Shown: positions 37,334 to 45,672 of the stretch, one piece after another
Position numbering within the stretch: position 1 is the first letter of the stretch
Layout of the letters: every line of letters begins with the position of its first letter
NCBI RefSeq assembly: GCF_900996245.1
Contig: NZ_CAAJGK010000034.1
Span: 142,992-206,991, forward strand
Source: Paraburkholderia sp. BCC1886
GTDB lineage: Bacteria; Pseudomonadota; Gammaproteobacteria; Burkholderiales; Burkholderiaceae
Direction: 5' to 3'
Length of the DNA: 64,000 nucleotides
The notes under the pieces: generated by a model
What the model was told of the DNA's origin: nothing
Databases searched by the model: none
What the model saw: only the letters and a program-made list of their open reading frames with translations
Made by a program: the position numbers and the translations under genes

Positions 37334-38239
37334 ATGGATCTGACTTCGCTGGCGGACTTCAATGCGGTCGCATTGCACGGCGGCTTCGGGCCGGCCAGCC
37401 GCGCGCTGGAGCGGCCGAAGGCTACGTTGTCGCGGCGCGTGGCCGAGCTCGAAGAACAACTGGGCGTGCGGCTGATCGAGCGCGGTTCGCGCAGAATGCG
37501 GCTGACCGAAGAGGGCCTGGCGCTGCACGAGCGCACGCGCGGGCTGATGACCGAAATCCAGCAGGCCGGAGAAGCGCTGGCTGCGGGCGGCCCGGTGCCG
37601 CGCGGGCGCTTGCGCGTCAGTGCCCCGGTGGTGTTCGCGCACGTCGTGCTGGGGCGCCTCGCCGCGCGCTTCGCGCTGGCGTATCCGCAGGTCGAACTGG
37701 AGGTGGTGGCGGAAGACCGCGTGGTCGATCCCGTAGAGGACGGTTACGACCTCGTCATCCGGATCGACCCCTCGCCGGACGAACAGCTTGTCGGGCGACG
37801 CCTTCTCAGCGACGAGCAGATGATCGTCGCGGCGCCGACGCTGGCGGTTCCCGATTCATCGGCGAACGCGGGCGCGGTGTTGACGGTGCCCGCGGTGGTC
37901 AGAGTGGCGCTCGCTCCGGGCGCGGTGTGGACGCTGCGCGGGCAGGGGGCAGACGAAGGCGCGTTGCGTCAAATCGTGCCGCAGCCGGTGTTGCGGTTTT
38001 CTTCCTTGTTGATGGTGCGTGACGCGGTGCTCGACGGGGTGGGCGTGGCGCGTTTGCCGCGACTGCTGGTCGCGCAGGATGTCGCGGCTGGGCGGCTGGT
38101 GTGCTGGGGTATCGACGAGAAGCCGGCGGTGGAAATCTGGGCGCTCTACCATTCGCGGCGTTTGTTGAGCGCGAAGGTGCGGGCGTTCATGAATCTCCTG
38201 CAGGAGTTGCCGCACCAAGCAGGGACTTCCGATTTTTGA
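37334..38239 (+). CDS. LysR-family transcriptional regulator
   Basis: This 301-residue protein has an N-terminal winged helix MDLTSLADFNAVALHGGFGPASRALERPKATLSRRVAELEEQLGVRLIERGSRRMRLTEEG and a substrate-binding effector domain resembling the CrgA/DhmR branch (PRGRLRVSAPVVFAHVVLGRLAARFALAYPQVELEVV). It is divergent from the NmrA-like gene, with about 120 bp between them, and upstream of cyanase on the same strand. The divergent oxidoreductase is the most likely target. Confidence 0.88.
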   Translation: MDLTSLADFNAVALHGGFGPASRALERPKATLSRRVAELEEQLGVRLIERGSRRMRLTEEGLALHERTRGLMTEIQQAGEALAAGGPVPRGRLRVSAPVVFAHVVLGRLAARFALAYPQVELEVVAEDRVVDPVEDGYDLVIRIDPSPDEQLVGRRLLSDEQMIVAAPTLAVPDSSANAGAVLTVPAVVRVALAPGAVWTLRGQGADEGALRQIVPQPVLRFSSLLMVRDAVLDGVGVARLPRLLVAQDVAAGRLVCWGIDEKPAVEIWALYHSRRLLSAKVRAFMNLLQELPHQAGTSDF

Positions 38240-38317
38240 CCGGCGCGTTCCCTCGCTACCATGGCGTGCATGGCGCTCACTTTCGCGCATGGCCGGCGCA
38301 TCGACAGGAGTCACAAC

Positions 38318-38761
38318 ATGAATCGCAACGACGTCACCGAGAAAATCATCACGGCCAAGGTCAAAGGGAACATGACATGGGGCGAGATTGCCACGCGGAT
38401 CGGCCAGAGCAAGGAGTGGACGACCGCGGCGATGCTCGGCCAGATGACGCTGACCGCACAGCAGGCGGCAGTGGCGCGCGAGCTGTTCGATCTGACCGAC
38501 GAGGAAACCGCGTGGCTGCAGATCGTCCCATATAAAGGCTCTTTGCAAACCGCCGTGCCGACCGATCCGCTGATCTATCGCTGGTATGAAATCGTCAACG
38601 TGTATGGCACCACGATCAAGGAACTCATTCACGAAGAATTCGGCGACGGCATCATGAGCGCGATCGATTTTTCGATGGATATCCAGCGCGAACCAAATGC
38701 GAACGGCGACCGCGTCAAGGTCGTGTTGAGCGGCAAATTTCTGCCGTACAAGTCGTATTGA
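38318..38761 (+). CDS. cynS: Cyanate hydratase (cyanase)
   Basis: This decameric enzyme converts cyanate plus bicarbonate to ammonia and CO2 via carbamate. The N-terminal helical domain (NDVTEKIITAKVKGNMTWGEIATRIG) and the C-terminal domain are complete. The catalytic triad is present with family spacing: Arg88 and Glu91 in IYRWYEIVNVYG and Ser114 in GIMSAIDFSMD. ACAGGAGTCACAAC is the ribosome site for the ATG at 38318. No cynT carbonic anhydrase or recognisable CynR is adjacent; it lies about 80 bp after the LysR gene. Confidence 0.95.
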   Translation: MNRNDVTEKIITAKVKGNMTWGEIATRIGQSKEWTTAAMLGQMTLTAQQAAVARELFDLTDEETAWLQIVPYKGSLQTAVPTDPLIYRWYEIVNVYGTTIKELIHEEFGDGIMSAIDFSMDIQREPNANGDRVKVVLSGKFLPYKSY

Positions 38762-38793
38762 ACGACGCGTTGCTACGCGTTGCTACGCGTCGT
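38762..38793 (+). terminator. Hairpin after cynS
   Basis: ACGACGCG (38762-38769) pairs with CGCGTCGT (38786-38793). The loop contains two tandem copies of GTTGCTACGC. The T-run after it is weak (TACGTCTTG). It separates convergent cynS and ogt. Confidence 0.45.
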
Positions 38794-38802
38794 TACGTCT
38801 TG

Positions 38803-39426
38803 CTAGTTGCCGAACAGCGAAGCCTGCGTGCCTCGCGCAGGTTCCGGGTTCGACGGCTGCGACGGTTGAGTCTTGCTGAGCCTCACCGCTGGTTCACTCA
38901 TGCGCGGTGCCGGCTCGCTCGCCGCGTGTGCGGCTTCGAGCGACGTCTGCCCGGCTTCCAGCGAAAGCAGCAGCATCTTGTTGGCGAGTCCGCCGGCGAA
39001 TCCGGTCAGCTCGCCCGACGCGCCGATCACGCGATGGCAGGGCGCGACGATGGAGATCGGATTCCGGCCGTTCGCCGCGCCCACCGCGCGCACGGCATTG
39101 AGATTGCCGATCTGTCGCGCGATGTCCGCATAGCTGCGGGTCTGGCCGAACGGAATCGTCAACAGCGCCTGCCAGACCTGCTTCTGAAAATCGGTGCCCT
39201 GGAAGCTGAGCGGCAGATCGAATACGCGGCGCGTGCCGGTGAAATATTCGTTGAGTTGACGGCTTGTTTCGACGAGCACGGGGCGGTTGCCGTCTTCGAT
39301 CATCGGTGCGAGGCGCACGCGATTCGGCCTGTCGTGCTCCCACAGAATGGCCGCGAGAGAGTCGCCGTGGGCGACGAGTTTCAACTGGCCCACTGGCGAG
39401 GCCATCAATCGGAATGCGTATGTCAA
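38803..39426 (-). CDS. ogt: Methylated-DNA--protein-cysteine methyltransferase (Ogt type)
   Basis: This suicide repair enzyme removes alkyl groups from O6-guanine. The active site IVAPCHRVIGASGELTGFAGGL is intact, preceded by the helix-turn-helix region GTDFQKQVWQALLTIPFGQTRSYADIARQIGN. The start is probably TTG at 39426, with GGAG eight bases before it, giving TYAFRLMASPVGQLKLV; the next ATG is at 39405. About 45 extra C-terminal residues, rich in Ser, Pro, Glu and Gln, look disordered. The long open frame upstream of 39426 runs into the divergent kinase gene and is not coding. Confidence 0.9.
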   Translation of the reverse strand: MTYAFRLMASPVGQLKLVAHGDSLAAILWEHDRPNRVRLAPMIEDGNRPVLVETSRQLNEYFTGTRRVFDLPLSFQGTDFQKQVWQALLTIPFGQTRSYADIARQIGNLNAVRAVGAANGRNPISIVAPCHRVIGASGELTGFAGGLANKMLLLSLEAGQTSLEAAHAASEPAPRMSEPAVRLSKTQPSQPSNPEPARGTQASLFGN

Positions 39427-39561
39427 AGGGCGTGCTCCTGACCGGTAGGCGCGATGGTTTGGTACTGTACAACGTTTCGCCTTGTGCACACTTGCACACA
39501 GTTGCCGTGTGCCGGATTCGATGTGCTTCGCGCGAATCAGTAGAATGCACGGCTTCGATTC

Positions 39562-40933
39562 ATGGGCACCGGCAAAGGACGCTTCTCCCCCACTGTGACG
39601 ACGACACTCGAGCAACTGCGCAACGGCAAACTGGCCGGTGCGACCCGCCTCAAACTCGCGGCGGACCTGCGCGAATTTCCGCGCGAGATTTTCGATCTGG
39701 CCGACACGCTGGAAGTCCTCGACCTGTCGGGCAATGCATTCACCGCGTTGCCCGACGATCTGCCGCGGCTTCATCGCTTGCGCATTCTGTTCGCTTCGAA
39801 CAACCCGTTTACCGAACTGCCCCCCGTGCTGGGCGAATGCGCGCAACTCAGCATGGTCGGCTTCAAGGCGAACCGCATTCGCACGGTGCCGGGCGCGTCG
39901 TTGCCGCCGCAACTACGCTGGCTGATTCTGACCGATAACGAAATCGAGGCGCTGCCTGCGGAGATCGGCCGCTGTACGCAATTGCAGAAGCTGATGCTGG
40001 CGGGTAACCGCTTGCGTGCGTTGCCCGTTGAACTGGCGGACTGCACGCGGCTGGAACTGGTGCGCCTTGCGGCGAATCGGCTCGATGCGCTGCCCGACTG
40101 GTTGCTGCGTTTGCCGCGACTCGCGTGGCTTGCGACGGCGGGCAATCCGTTCAGCGAGAGCCTGGAGACTGCGGCGCTAGAAAGCAATGCGCTGAGCGCG
40201 GGCATTGCGTGGGAGTCGTTGCAACTGGAGCAGCCGTTGGGCGAAGGTGCGTCCGGCGTGATCTATCGCGCGAATCTGCGACAGGACGAGCGCGCGGGCA
40301 GTGGCCGTCAAGTTGTTCAAAGGAGCAGTAACCAGCGATGGTTTGCCCGACTGCGAAATGGCCGCCTGCATTCGCGCGGGTGCTCATCCGAATCTGATTC
40401 CGGTGACAGGGCGAGTGCTGGATCATCCGGCGGGCACGCACGGGCTGGTGATGGAATTGATCGACCCACGGTTTCGCAACCTCGCTGGACCGCCGAGTCT
40501 GGAGTCCTGCACCCGCGATATTTACGCCGAAGACGCACGCTTCGAATCGTTGGCGGCATCGCGAATCGCGATCGGCATTGCCGCCGCGGCGGCCCACTTG
40601 CATCGGCAAGGAATCCTGCATGGCGATCTGTACGCTCACAACATCTTGCACGATGGCGAAGGCCACGCGCTGCTAGGCGACTTCGGCGCGGCATCGTTCT
40701 ATTACGCGGGCGGCGGGCATGAGGGTATCGCGCTTCAAAGGCTGGAAGTGCGCGCGTTCGGATGCTTGCTGGAAGAACTGGGGGAGCGCTGCGAATGGCC
40801 GGCGACCGTGGCCGGTGTAGCGGCTGAATGGCTGGCGTTGAAAGAACGGTGCCTGAGCGAGAACATCGACGACCGACCTTTGTTCGATGAAATCGTCGCT
40901 GTGTTGACGGCGCTCGGTGATCGCTTGCAATGA
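39562..40933 (+). pseudogene. Leucine-rich-repeat protein kinase, frameshifted
   Basis: The first frame (from ATG 39562) encodes about seven leucine-rich repeats (LEVLDLSGNAFTALPDDL and similar, about residues 45-205), then a kinase glycine loop GEGASGVIYRAN. The frame then shifts by one base. The rest of the kinase continues in the +1 frame to 40933: AVKLFKG with the ATP lysine, HGDLYAHNIL catalytic loop, and GDFGAAS. Removing one G from the GGG run at 40296-40298 joins the frames into a 456-residue LRR-Ser/Thr kinase. The second part has no ribosome site of its own. Recent mutation, phase variation or a sequence error are all possible. Confidence 0.85.
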
Positions 40934-41002
40934 GGCTTTGAAGTAGCGTCGAGGCGACCCGTATCACCCAGGGCCGCTCCCGGACGCTTCGACTGGATTC
41001 GC

Positions 41003-41434
41003 TTATTCGGCCTTGACCTTGCGCGGCTTGGTCGCCTTTTCCAGCTTGTTGTACTCGAACTCGGGCACCGACTTCAGCGCGTCTTTCGTCGCTCCCGCGA
41101 GGAACAGGTTTCCGTCGCGAATCTCGAAGTGGTCGACCGGAATCGCCACGTAGTGCTTGCCCATACCCAGGAAGCCGCCCACCGACACGACCGCGTAAGT
41201 GGCCTTGCGATCCGGCGCGATGATCACGTCGTAGATGCTGCCGATCTTGTCGTTCAGGTCGTTATAGACCGGCTCGTCGACCAGCGCCCGGCGCACGCTC
41301 CAGCCCTTCAGCAATGCATTGGTCTGTTCGACTGTGCCGCCGAGCGGTTGCAGTCCGGCCACCTGAGCGAAGGCGCCTTGTGAGGTGCAAATGGCGGCGA
41401 GTGCGGCGGTGCAGATCAATGTTTTAACTTTCAT
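41003..41434 (-). CDS. Secreted PRC-barrel domain protein
   Basis: This 143-residue protein has a signal peptide (MKVKTLICTAALAAICTSQGAFAQ) followed by a PRC-barrel-like domain: GWSVRRALVDEPVYNDLNDKIGSIYDVIIAPDRKATYAVVSVGGFLGMGKHYVAIPVDHFEI. The C-terminus is basic. CAGGAGTC precedes the ATG at 41434; the frame upstream to 41569 runs into the TetR gene and is not coding. Such periplasmic PRC proteins are common in Burkholderiaceae and often stress-related, but their function is unknown. Confidence 0.82.
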   Translation of the reverse strand: MKVKTLICTAALAAICTSQGAFAQVAGLQPLGGTVEQTNALLKGWSVRRALVDEPVYNDLNDKIGSIYDVIIAPDRKATYAVVSVGGFLGMGKHYVAIPVDHFEIRDGNLFLAGATKDALKSVPEFEYNKLEKATKPRKVKAE

Positions 41435-41538
41435 CCTGACTCCTGGTGTAATTGACGATGAGTGTCGTACCAGGGGAAAGGCAGCAGCACGTGACGTGCC
41501 CGGGTCCAGCCAGCGAGGCGCCGTGAGCCGACGCTGTC

Positions 41539-42198
41539 TTAGCGCGGCGCGTTGCTCAGGGCCTTCCACACGACCTTGGTGGCGGCGCGGAACGCGGTCG
41601 GCTCAGGCGCATTCCCCTTTGCCCGGCGCAGAAAAACAATCAGCCCTTGCCAGTGCGAATAGATGAGAGAACCGCGCAGCCGGCATTCATCGTGTGGCAA
41701 CTCGCTGTTGATCTGCGCCACGAGCTCGCTAAAAATGCCCTGGAATTCGCCGCTGACATGGACCATCAGGTCGCTCACCGACTCCATGTGTTCGGCGAGG
41801 CACCAGCATTCGAGTGCGAACGAACTGACGACGTTCTCAGGGTCGGTCAGCGCCGCGAAGGTCTCGTCGAGAATCGCTTCGAGCCGCGCCTCGGGCGCCA
41901 CGCCCTTGTCCGTGGCGAGCGCGCGATACCGTTCCAGATAACGTTTGGCCAACTCCTCGATCGTGGAATGGAGCAGCAACTCGCGGCTACCGAAATAATG
42001 CTGCAGCGTAGCGAGACGAATGCCCGCAGCCGCTGCGACGCGGCGCTGCGTAAAACCCGTGTTGCCTTCCGCTGCAAATACCCGGATGGCGGTTTCGAGA
42101 ATTTCCGGTACACGGGTGGTCCGATTGCCGCGTCGCCGGGTCGGCGGGTCGACTTCCTTTGCGCCCAGGTCCTCCGAGCTGATCGTCAAGTCTTTCAT
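41539..42198 (-). CDS. TetR-family transcriptional regulator
   Basis: This 219-residue protein has an N-terminal helix-turn-helix (ILETAIRVFAAEGNTGFTQRRVAAAAGIRLATLQHYFGSRELLLHSTIEEL) and an all-helical ligand domain. The intergenic DNA upstream carries three TTGGTC-N4-GACCAA sites (42286-42301, 42430-42445, 42451-42466), so autoregulation is likely. A PRC-barrel gene follows about 100 bp downstream on the same strand. The other target may be an unannotated transcript running right from about 42470. Confidence 0.88.
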   Translation of the reverse strand: MKDLTISSEDLGAKEVDPPTRRRGNRTTRVPEILETAIRVFAAEGNTGFTQRRVAAAAGIRLATLQHYFGSRELLLHSTIEELAKRYLERYRALATDKGVAPEARLEAILDETFAALTDPENVVSSFALECWCLAEHMESVSDLMVHVSGEFQGIFSELVAQINSELPHDECRLRGSLIYSHWQGLIVFLRRAKGNAPEPTAFRAATKVVWKALSNAPR

Positions 42199-42285
42199 TT
42201 CTTCGAATCCCTTCGATTACCAGTTAGGCGCCCATCCCGGTCAGCAGCACCTCGCATACCACGCGTCGATTGCGGCAGTGCAGTA

Positions 42286-42301
42286 TTGGTCTGACAACCA
42301 A
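42286..42301. promoter_or_regulatory. TetR operator-like site 1
   Basis: TTGGTC-TGAC-AACCAA is the same 6-4-6 palindrome as the two sites at 42430 and 42451, with one mismatch. It lies about 90 bases before the tetR start codon, a normal place for autorepression. Confidence 0.6.
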
Positions 42302-42429
42302 TTGTAAAGACTGCGGCGACCTCGAAAGCGCGTGCTGACAAATCGCTGAAAAACCGCTTAGATGCAATGCAGCATGGTGATTCGGCGTATCGCGCATATC
42401 GTTTACCCCGCTCGCACTTATCTTGTTTA

Positions 42430-42466
42430 TTGGTCTTTTGACCATTATTATTGGTCCGAAGACCAA
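42430..42466. promoter_or_regulatory. Tandem TetR operator-like sites 2 and 3
   Basis: TTGGTC-TTTT-GACCAT (42430-42445) and TTGGTC-CGAA-GACCAA (42451-42466) are two palindromes repeated every 21 bp, so both face the same side of the helix. The half-sites equal those of site 1. A dimer pair of the adjacent TetR protein is the inferred ligand. Confidence 0.65.
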
Positions 42467-42714
42467 ATAAGTGAATCGAGGCGCGCATGGCAGTGTGCCC
42501 GGGCCGCCTGGCAGAGTCGAGTCCCGCAGCTTTGGCGCAATCGAACAGGCCGGCACGAAGGAAGTTCGCCAGTCGAGGTCGAGCGCTCTGGCCGCGTGAG
42601 CGCGCGCCCCGACTGGCAGCAAATCAACGTCTCCGCTTATGTGTAACTACTATCAATACAGTTCGGGTTCCTACCCATGTAGGGCGTGAATATTTTTGTA
42701 TTGCACCCATGATT
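42467..42714. other. Unassigned DNA right of the tandem TetR sites
   Basis: No convincing protein frame starts on the plus strand directly after the operators: the open frame at 42487-42984 has shadow composition. A short untranslated RNA or a remote promoter could use these sites. No hairpin terminator with a T-run was noticed here. Confidence 0.3.
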
Positions 42715-42966
42715 TCAGAATCCCTCGCTTCGCTCATCGTTGCGGCCATTCCGGTGCAGCGATGGCGTGACGTCCGCCCCCGGTATGGCCAGGTAGCGCT
42801 GCACGGTTTCCTCGTCGACGACGAATCCTGCCGAATCCGCCATGCGGCAGGCCGCGGCGATCCATGCGAGTTCGTCGAAAAGCCACTCGCCCAGACTCTG
42901 CACGGCGCGTGCAAGGGCGAAGCGGGTTCTGGGATGCAGCAGGCGATATCGATTGTCGGTGCTCAT
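42715..42966 (-). CDS. Small hypothetical protein (83 aa)
   Basis: A very strong ribosome site (GGAGGAGAC just before ATG) supports this gene. The protein MSTDNRYRLLHPRTRFALARAV... is soluble and mostly helical, with a Trp/Glu/Asp-rich middle (GEWLFDELAWIAAACRMADSAGFVVDEETVQRYLAIPG). It has no known domain that I recognise. It diverges from the first CoA-transferase gene, so it may be controlled by the same operator region. Overlapping longer frames on both strands look like shadows. Confidence 0.55.
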   Translation of the reverse strand: MSTDNRYRLLHPRTRFALARAVQSLGEWLFDELAWIAAACRMADSAGFVVDEETVQRYLAIPGADVTPSLHRNGRNDERSEGF

Positions 42967-43057
42967 GTCTCCTCCATCGAATAACTAGCGGGCTTGGGTT
43001 TGTTTCGACGCACTTTGCCCTTAACTGCGGCGCCCCGCAGCAGGGATTTACCCATCC

Positions 43058-43108
43058 TTGACAGTCAAATCCAAAAGGATCAGTATTGTTCAAAGGTTCA
43101 TCCAATGA
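43058..43108 (+). promoter_or_regulatory. Regulon promoter A (CoA-transferase/P450 operon)
   Basis: TTGACA (43058-43063) is followed after 17 bp by a weak -10 (CAGTAT, 43081-43086) and then by the operator TTCAAAGGTTCATCCAATGA (43089-43108). The operator contains an inverted repeat CATTGG-N5-CCTTTG on the minus strand. The same arrangement recurs at 53047 and 60356. Placement over the start site implies repression, probably by the FadR-type regulator at 59444. Confidence 0.8.
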
Positions 43109-43190
43109 TAAATTGCGATGAACAGACGCCGAGGCGCTCCGGATACGACGCCAGGCAATCGGGACATGCGCAAAACAGGAGGAGGAGAAG

Positions 43191-44381
43191 ATGAGCAGTG
43201 CACTTGAGGGCATGAAGGTCCTCGACTTTACGCAGATGATGAACGGCCCCTTCGGCACGATGCTGCTTGCGGACTTCGGTGCGGACGTGATCAAGGTCGA
43301 GCCGCCGGTTGGCGACACGATGCGCCTGACAGGCGAAACGTTTCTGGGCGACGACGCCGTCTATTTCCTCACGCTGAACCGCAACAAGCGCAGCGTGATC
43401 GTCGATCTGGCCACGCCCGAAGGTCAGCGGGTGGCGCAGGAAATGGCGAAGCAGGTGGACATCGTCGTGGAAAATTTCCGGCCCGGCGTGGCCGAGAAAC
43501 TGGGCATCAGTTACGAGACGCTGTCGGCGCTCAATCCGCGGCTCATCTACTGTTCGACATCGGCATTCGGACGCACGGGCGAGGACAGTTACCGCCCGGG
43601 CATGGACCCGGTCGTGCAGGCCATGTCCGGCATCATGCAACTGACCGGCGACGAGCACACCGGTCCGCTCAAGACCGGCATGCCGTACGCGGATCTGATC
43701 ACCCCGCTGCTTTCCACCATTGGCGTGCTTGCCGCGGTGCAGTCGCGCAACAAGACCGGGCGCGGTCAGCGGGTCGATCTGTCGATGATCGACGCGACCA
43801 TCTTCAGCATGATTCCGCGCGACGCCTACTACTTCGCGACCGGCGAAACTCCGGGGCGTATCGGCAATGCGCACTGGCAAATCGTGCCGTACAACACGTA
43901 CCGCACCTCCGACGACCGCCACATCATGGTGATCGCGCATACCGACAAATTCTGGCGCGTGCTCGCGTCGGCGGTCGGTGCAACGGAACTGCTCGACGAC
44001 GCGCGTCTGAAGACCAAGGACGGTCGTCTAGCGCATCGCGACATTGTCGACGCCGGCCTTGCGCAGGCGTTCGCCAGGCAGTCGCTCGCGCATTGGGACG
44101 ACAAGCTGCGCGAGGCGCACGCCATGTTCTCCCCGGTGCTCAATTTCCAGGAGGTGTTCGAAGATCCGCGCGTGCAGGCCGACCTGGTCGTGGAACTCGA
44201 TCATCCGAAGGCGGGCAAGTTCAAGGTCGTGACGAACCCGATCCAGATGTCGGAGACCCCGCCGTCGATCCGTCGTCCGCCGCCCACGCTGGGCCAGCAC
44301 ACCGAAGAAATCCTGCGCGAATTCGGCATTACGCCCGCCCAGACGCAAGCCACGGCGCCCGCAGCGCTCGGCAGCGAGTGA
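43191..44381 (+). CDS. Class III (CaiB/BaiF) CoA-transferase, first of a pair
   Basis: This 396-residue CoA-transferase is first in the operon. Signatures: LEGMKVLDFTQMMNGPFGTMLLADFGADVIKVEPPVGDTMR, DIVVENFRPGVAEKLGI, and IYCSTSAFGRTGEDSYRPGMDPVVQAMSGIMQLTGD around the catalytic Asp. Family members transfer CoA to a carboxylic acid from succinyl-CoA or another donor. AGGAGGAGAAG is an excellent ribosome site. It is followed eight bases later by a second CaiB gene, so the two may form a heteromer like BbsEF or work on successive acids. Confidence 0.87.
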   Translation: MSSALEGMKVLDFTQMMNGPFGTMLLADFGADVIKVEPPVGDTMRLTGETFLGDDAVYFLTLNRNKRSVIVDLATPEGQRVAQEMAKQVDIVVENFRPGVAEKLGISYETLSALNPRLIYCSTSAFGRTGEDSYRPGMDPVVQAMSGIMQLTGDEHTGPLKTGMPYADLITPLLSTIGVLAAVQSRNKTGRGQRVDLSMIDATIFSMIPRDAYYFATGETPGRIGNAHWQIVPYNTYRTSDDRHIMVIAHTDKFWRVLASAVGATELLDDARLKTKDGRLAHRDIVDAGLAQAFARQSLAHWDDKLREAHAMFSPVLNFQEVFEDPRVQADLVVELDHPKAGKFKVVTNPIQMSETPPSIRRPPPTLGQHTEEILREFGITPAQTQATAPAALGSE

Positions 44382-44389
44382 GCCGGTTC

Positions 44390-45655
44390 ATGACCGATCC
44401 AACCAACACGACCAATCCGGCTGCGGCTAATGCTGCGCAATTGCCGCCGCTCGGCCGGCACGAGCCGCCCCTGAAGGGCGTGCGCGTGCTCGATCTGTCG
44501 CGCGTCCTCGCCGCGCCGTTCTGCGCGATGATGCTGGCCGATCTGGGCGCCGAAGTGATCAAGGTGGAACACCCCAAGGGCGGCGATCAGACCCGGCACT
44601 GGGGCACGGCGATCCAGGGCGGCGAGCGGACCTACTATCTCGCGATCAACCGCACCAAGCAGTCGATCGCGATCGACTTCTCGAAGCCGGAAGGCGCGGC
44701 GCTCGTGAAGGCGCTCGCGCGGGAAAGCGACGTGCTCGTCGAAAACTACATGCTCGGCGCGCTCGAGCGCTACGGGCTCGGCTATGAAGCGTTGCGCGCG
44801 GAAAACCCGAAGCTCATCTACTGCTCGGTGAGCGGTTATGGGCGCACCGGTCCGAGCGCGCAGCGCCCCGGCTACGACTCCGTCATCCAGGCCGAAAGCG
44901 GTTTGATGTCGATCACCGGCGAGCCCAACGGCGAGCCGTCGAAAGCAGGCGTGCCGATTTGCGACATCACGGCCGGCATGTATGCGACCCAGGCGATTCT
45001 CGCCGCGATGGTGCGGCGCCTGCGCAACGGTCACGGCGAAGCGATCGACATCGCGCTGTTCGACTGCACGCTCGCCAATCACACGTCGGTCGCGGCCAAT
45101 GCGCTGTTGCTGGATCGCGCGCCCGGCCGTTTCGGCAACAGCCACGCGGACATCATTCCGCAAGGCATGTATCACGCGGCCGATGGCCCGCTCATGTTTC
45201 ACGTCGGCAGCGACGCGCAGTTCGCGCGTTTCTGTGCCGACGTGCTCGACATGCCGTCGCTCGCCGCCGATCCGCGGTTCGTCGACAACGACGGCCGGCG
45301 CGCGAATCGCGACGCGCTCGACGACTTGATGTCGAAGCGCCTGAAAACGCGACCTCGCGACGAATGGATTCCGCTGTTCCGTCGCGCAGGTGTGCCGGCA
45401 GGCGTCGTTCAGGACGTCCTCCAGGCACTCCGGTCGGACGAATCGAAAGCGCGCGGCATGGTCTGCGAAATCGATCACCCCACCGCCGGGCGCATCGATC
45501 TCGTCAACTCGCCGTTGAAGATGCGCGAGAGCACGCTGGCGCCGCCCCTCGCGCCACCGCTTCTAGGCGAGCACACCGACCGGATTCTCGAAGCCCGCCT
45601 CAAGCTGGATGCTGCCGCCATCGCCGGTCTGCGCGCAGCAGGCATCGTAAGTTGA
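44390..45655 (+). CDS. Class III (CaiB/BaiF) CoA-transferase, second of a pair
   Basis: This 421-residue paralogue of the preceding gene shows LKGVRVLDLSRVLAAPFCAMMLADLGAEVIKVEHPKGGDQTR, DVLVENYMLGALERYGL and IYCSVSGYGRTGPSAQRPGYDSVIQAESGLMSITG. The ATG at 44390 gives a short Asn/Thr/Ala-rich N-terminal extension before the domain; the open frame extends further up into the first CoA-transferase gene and is not coding there. It lies between its partner and the P450 gene, so it probably activates the acid made by the P450/aldehyde dehydrogenase branch. Confidence 0.87.
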   Translation: MTDPTNTTNPAAANAAQLPPLGRHEPPLKGVRVLDLSRVLAAPFCAMMLADLGAEVIKVEHPKGGDQTRHWGTAIQGGERTYYLAINRTKQSIAIDFSKPEGAALVKALARESDVLVENYMLGALERYGLGYEALRAENPKLIYCSVSGYGRTGPSAQRPGYDSVIQAESGLMSITGEPNGEPSKAGVPICDITAGMYATQAILAAMVRRLRNGHGEAIDIALFDCTLANHTSVAANALLLDRAPGRFGNSHADIIPQGMYHAADGPLMFHVGSDAQFARFCADVLDMPSLAADPRFVDNDGRRANRDALDDLMSKRLKTRPRDEWIPLFRRAGVPAGVVQDVLQALRSDESKARGMVCEIDHPTAGRIDLVNSPLKMRESTLAPPLAPPLLGEHTDRILEARLKLDAAAIAGLRAAGIVS

Positions 45656-45672
45656 TATCAGGAGACATAGTC

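Noticed and set aside
42487..42984. 165-codon plus-strand frame after the TetR sites as their target gene
   Set aside because: No ribosome site, shadow-like composition, and it overlaps the better supported minus-strand 83-aa gene.
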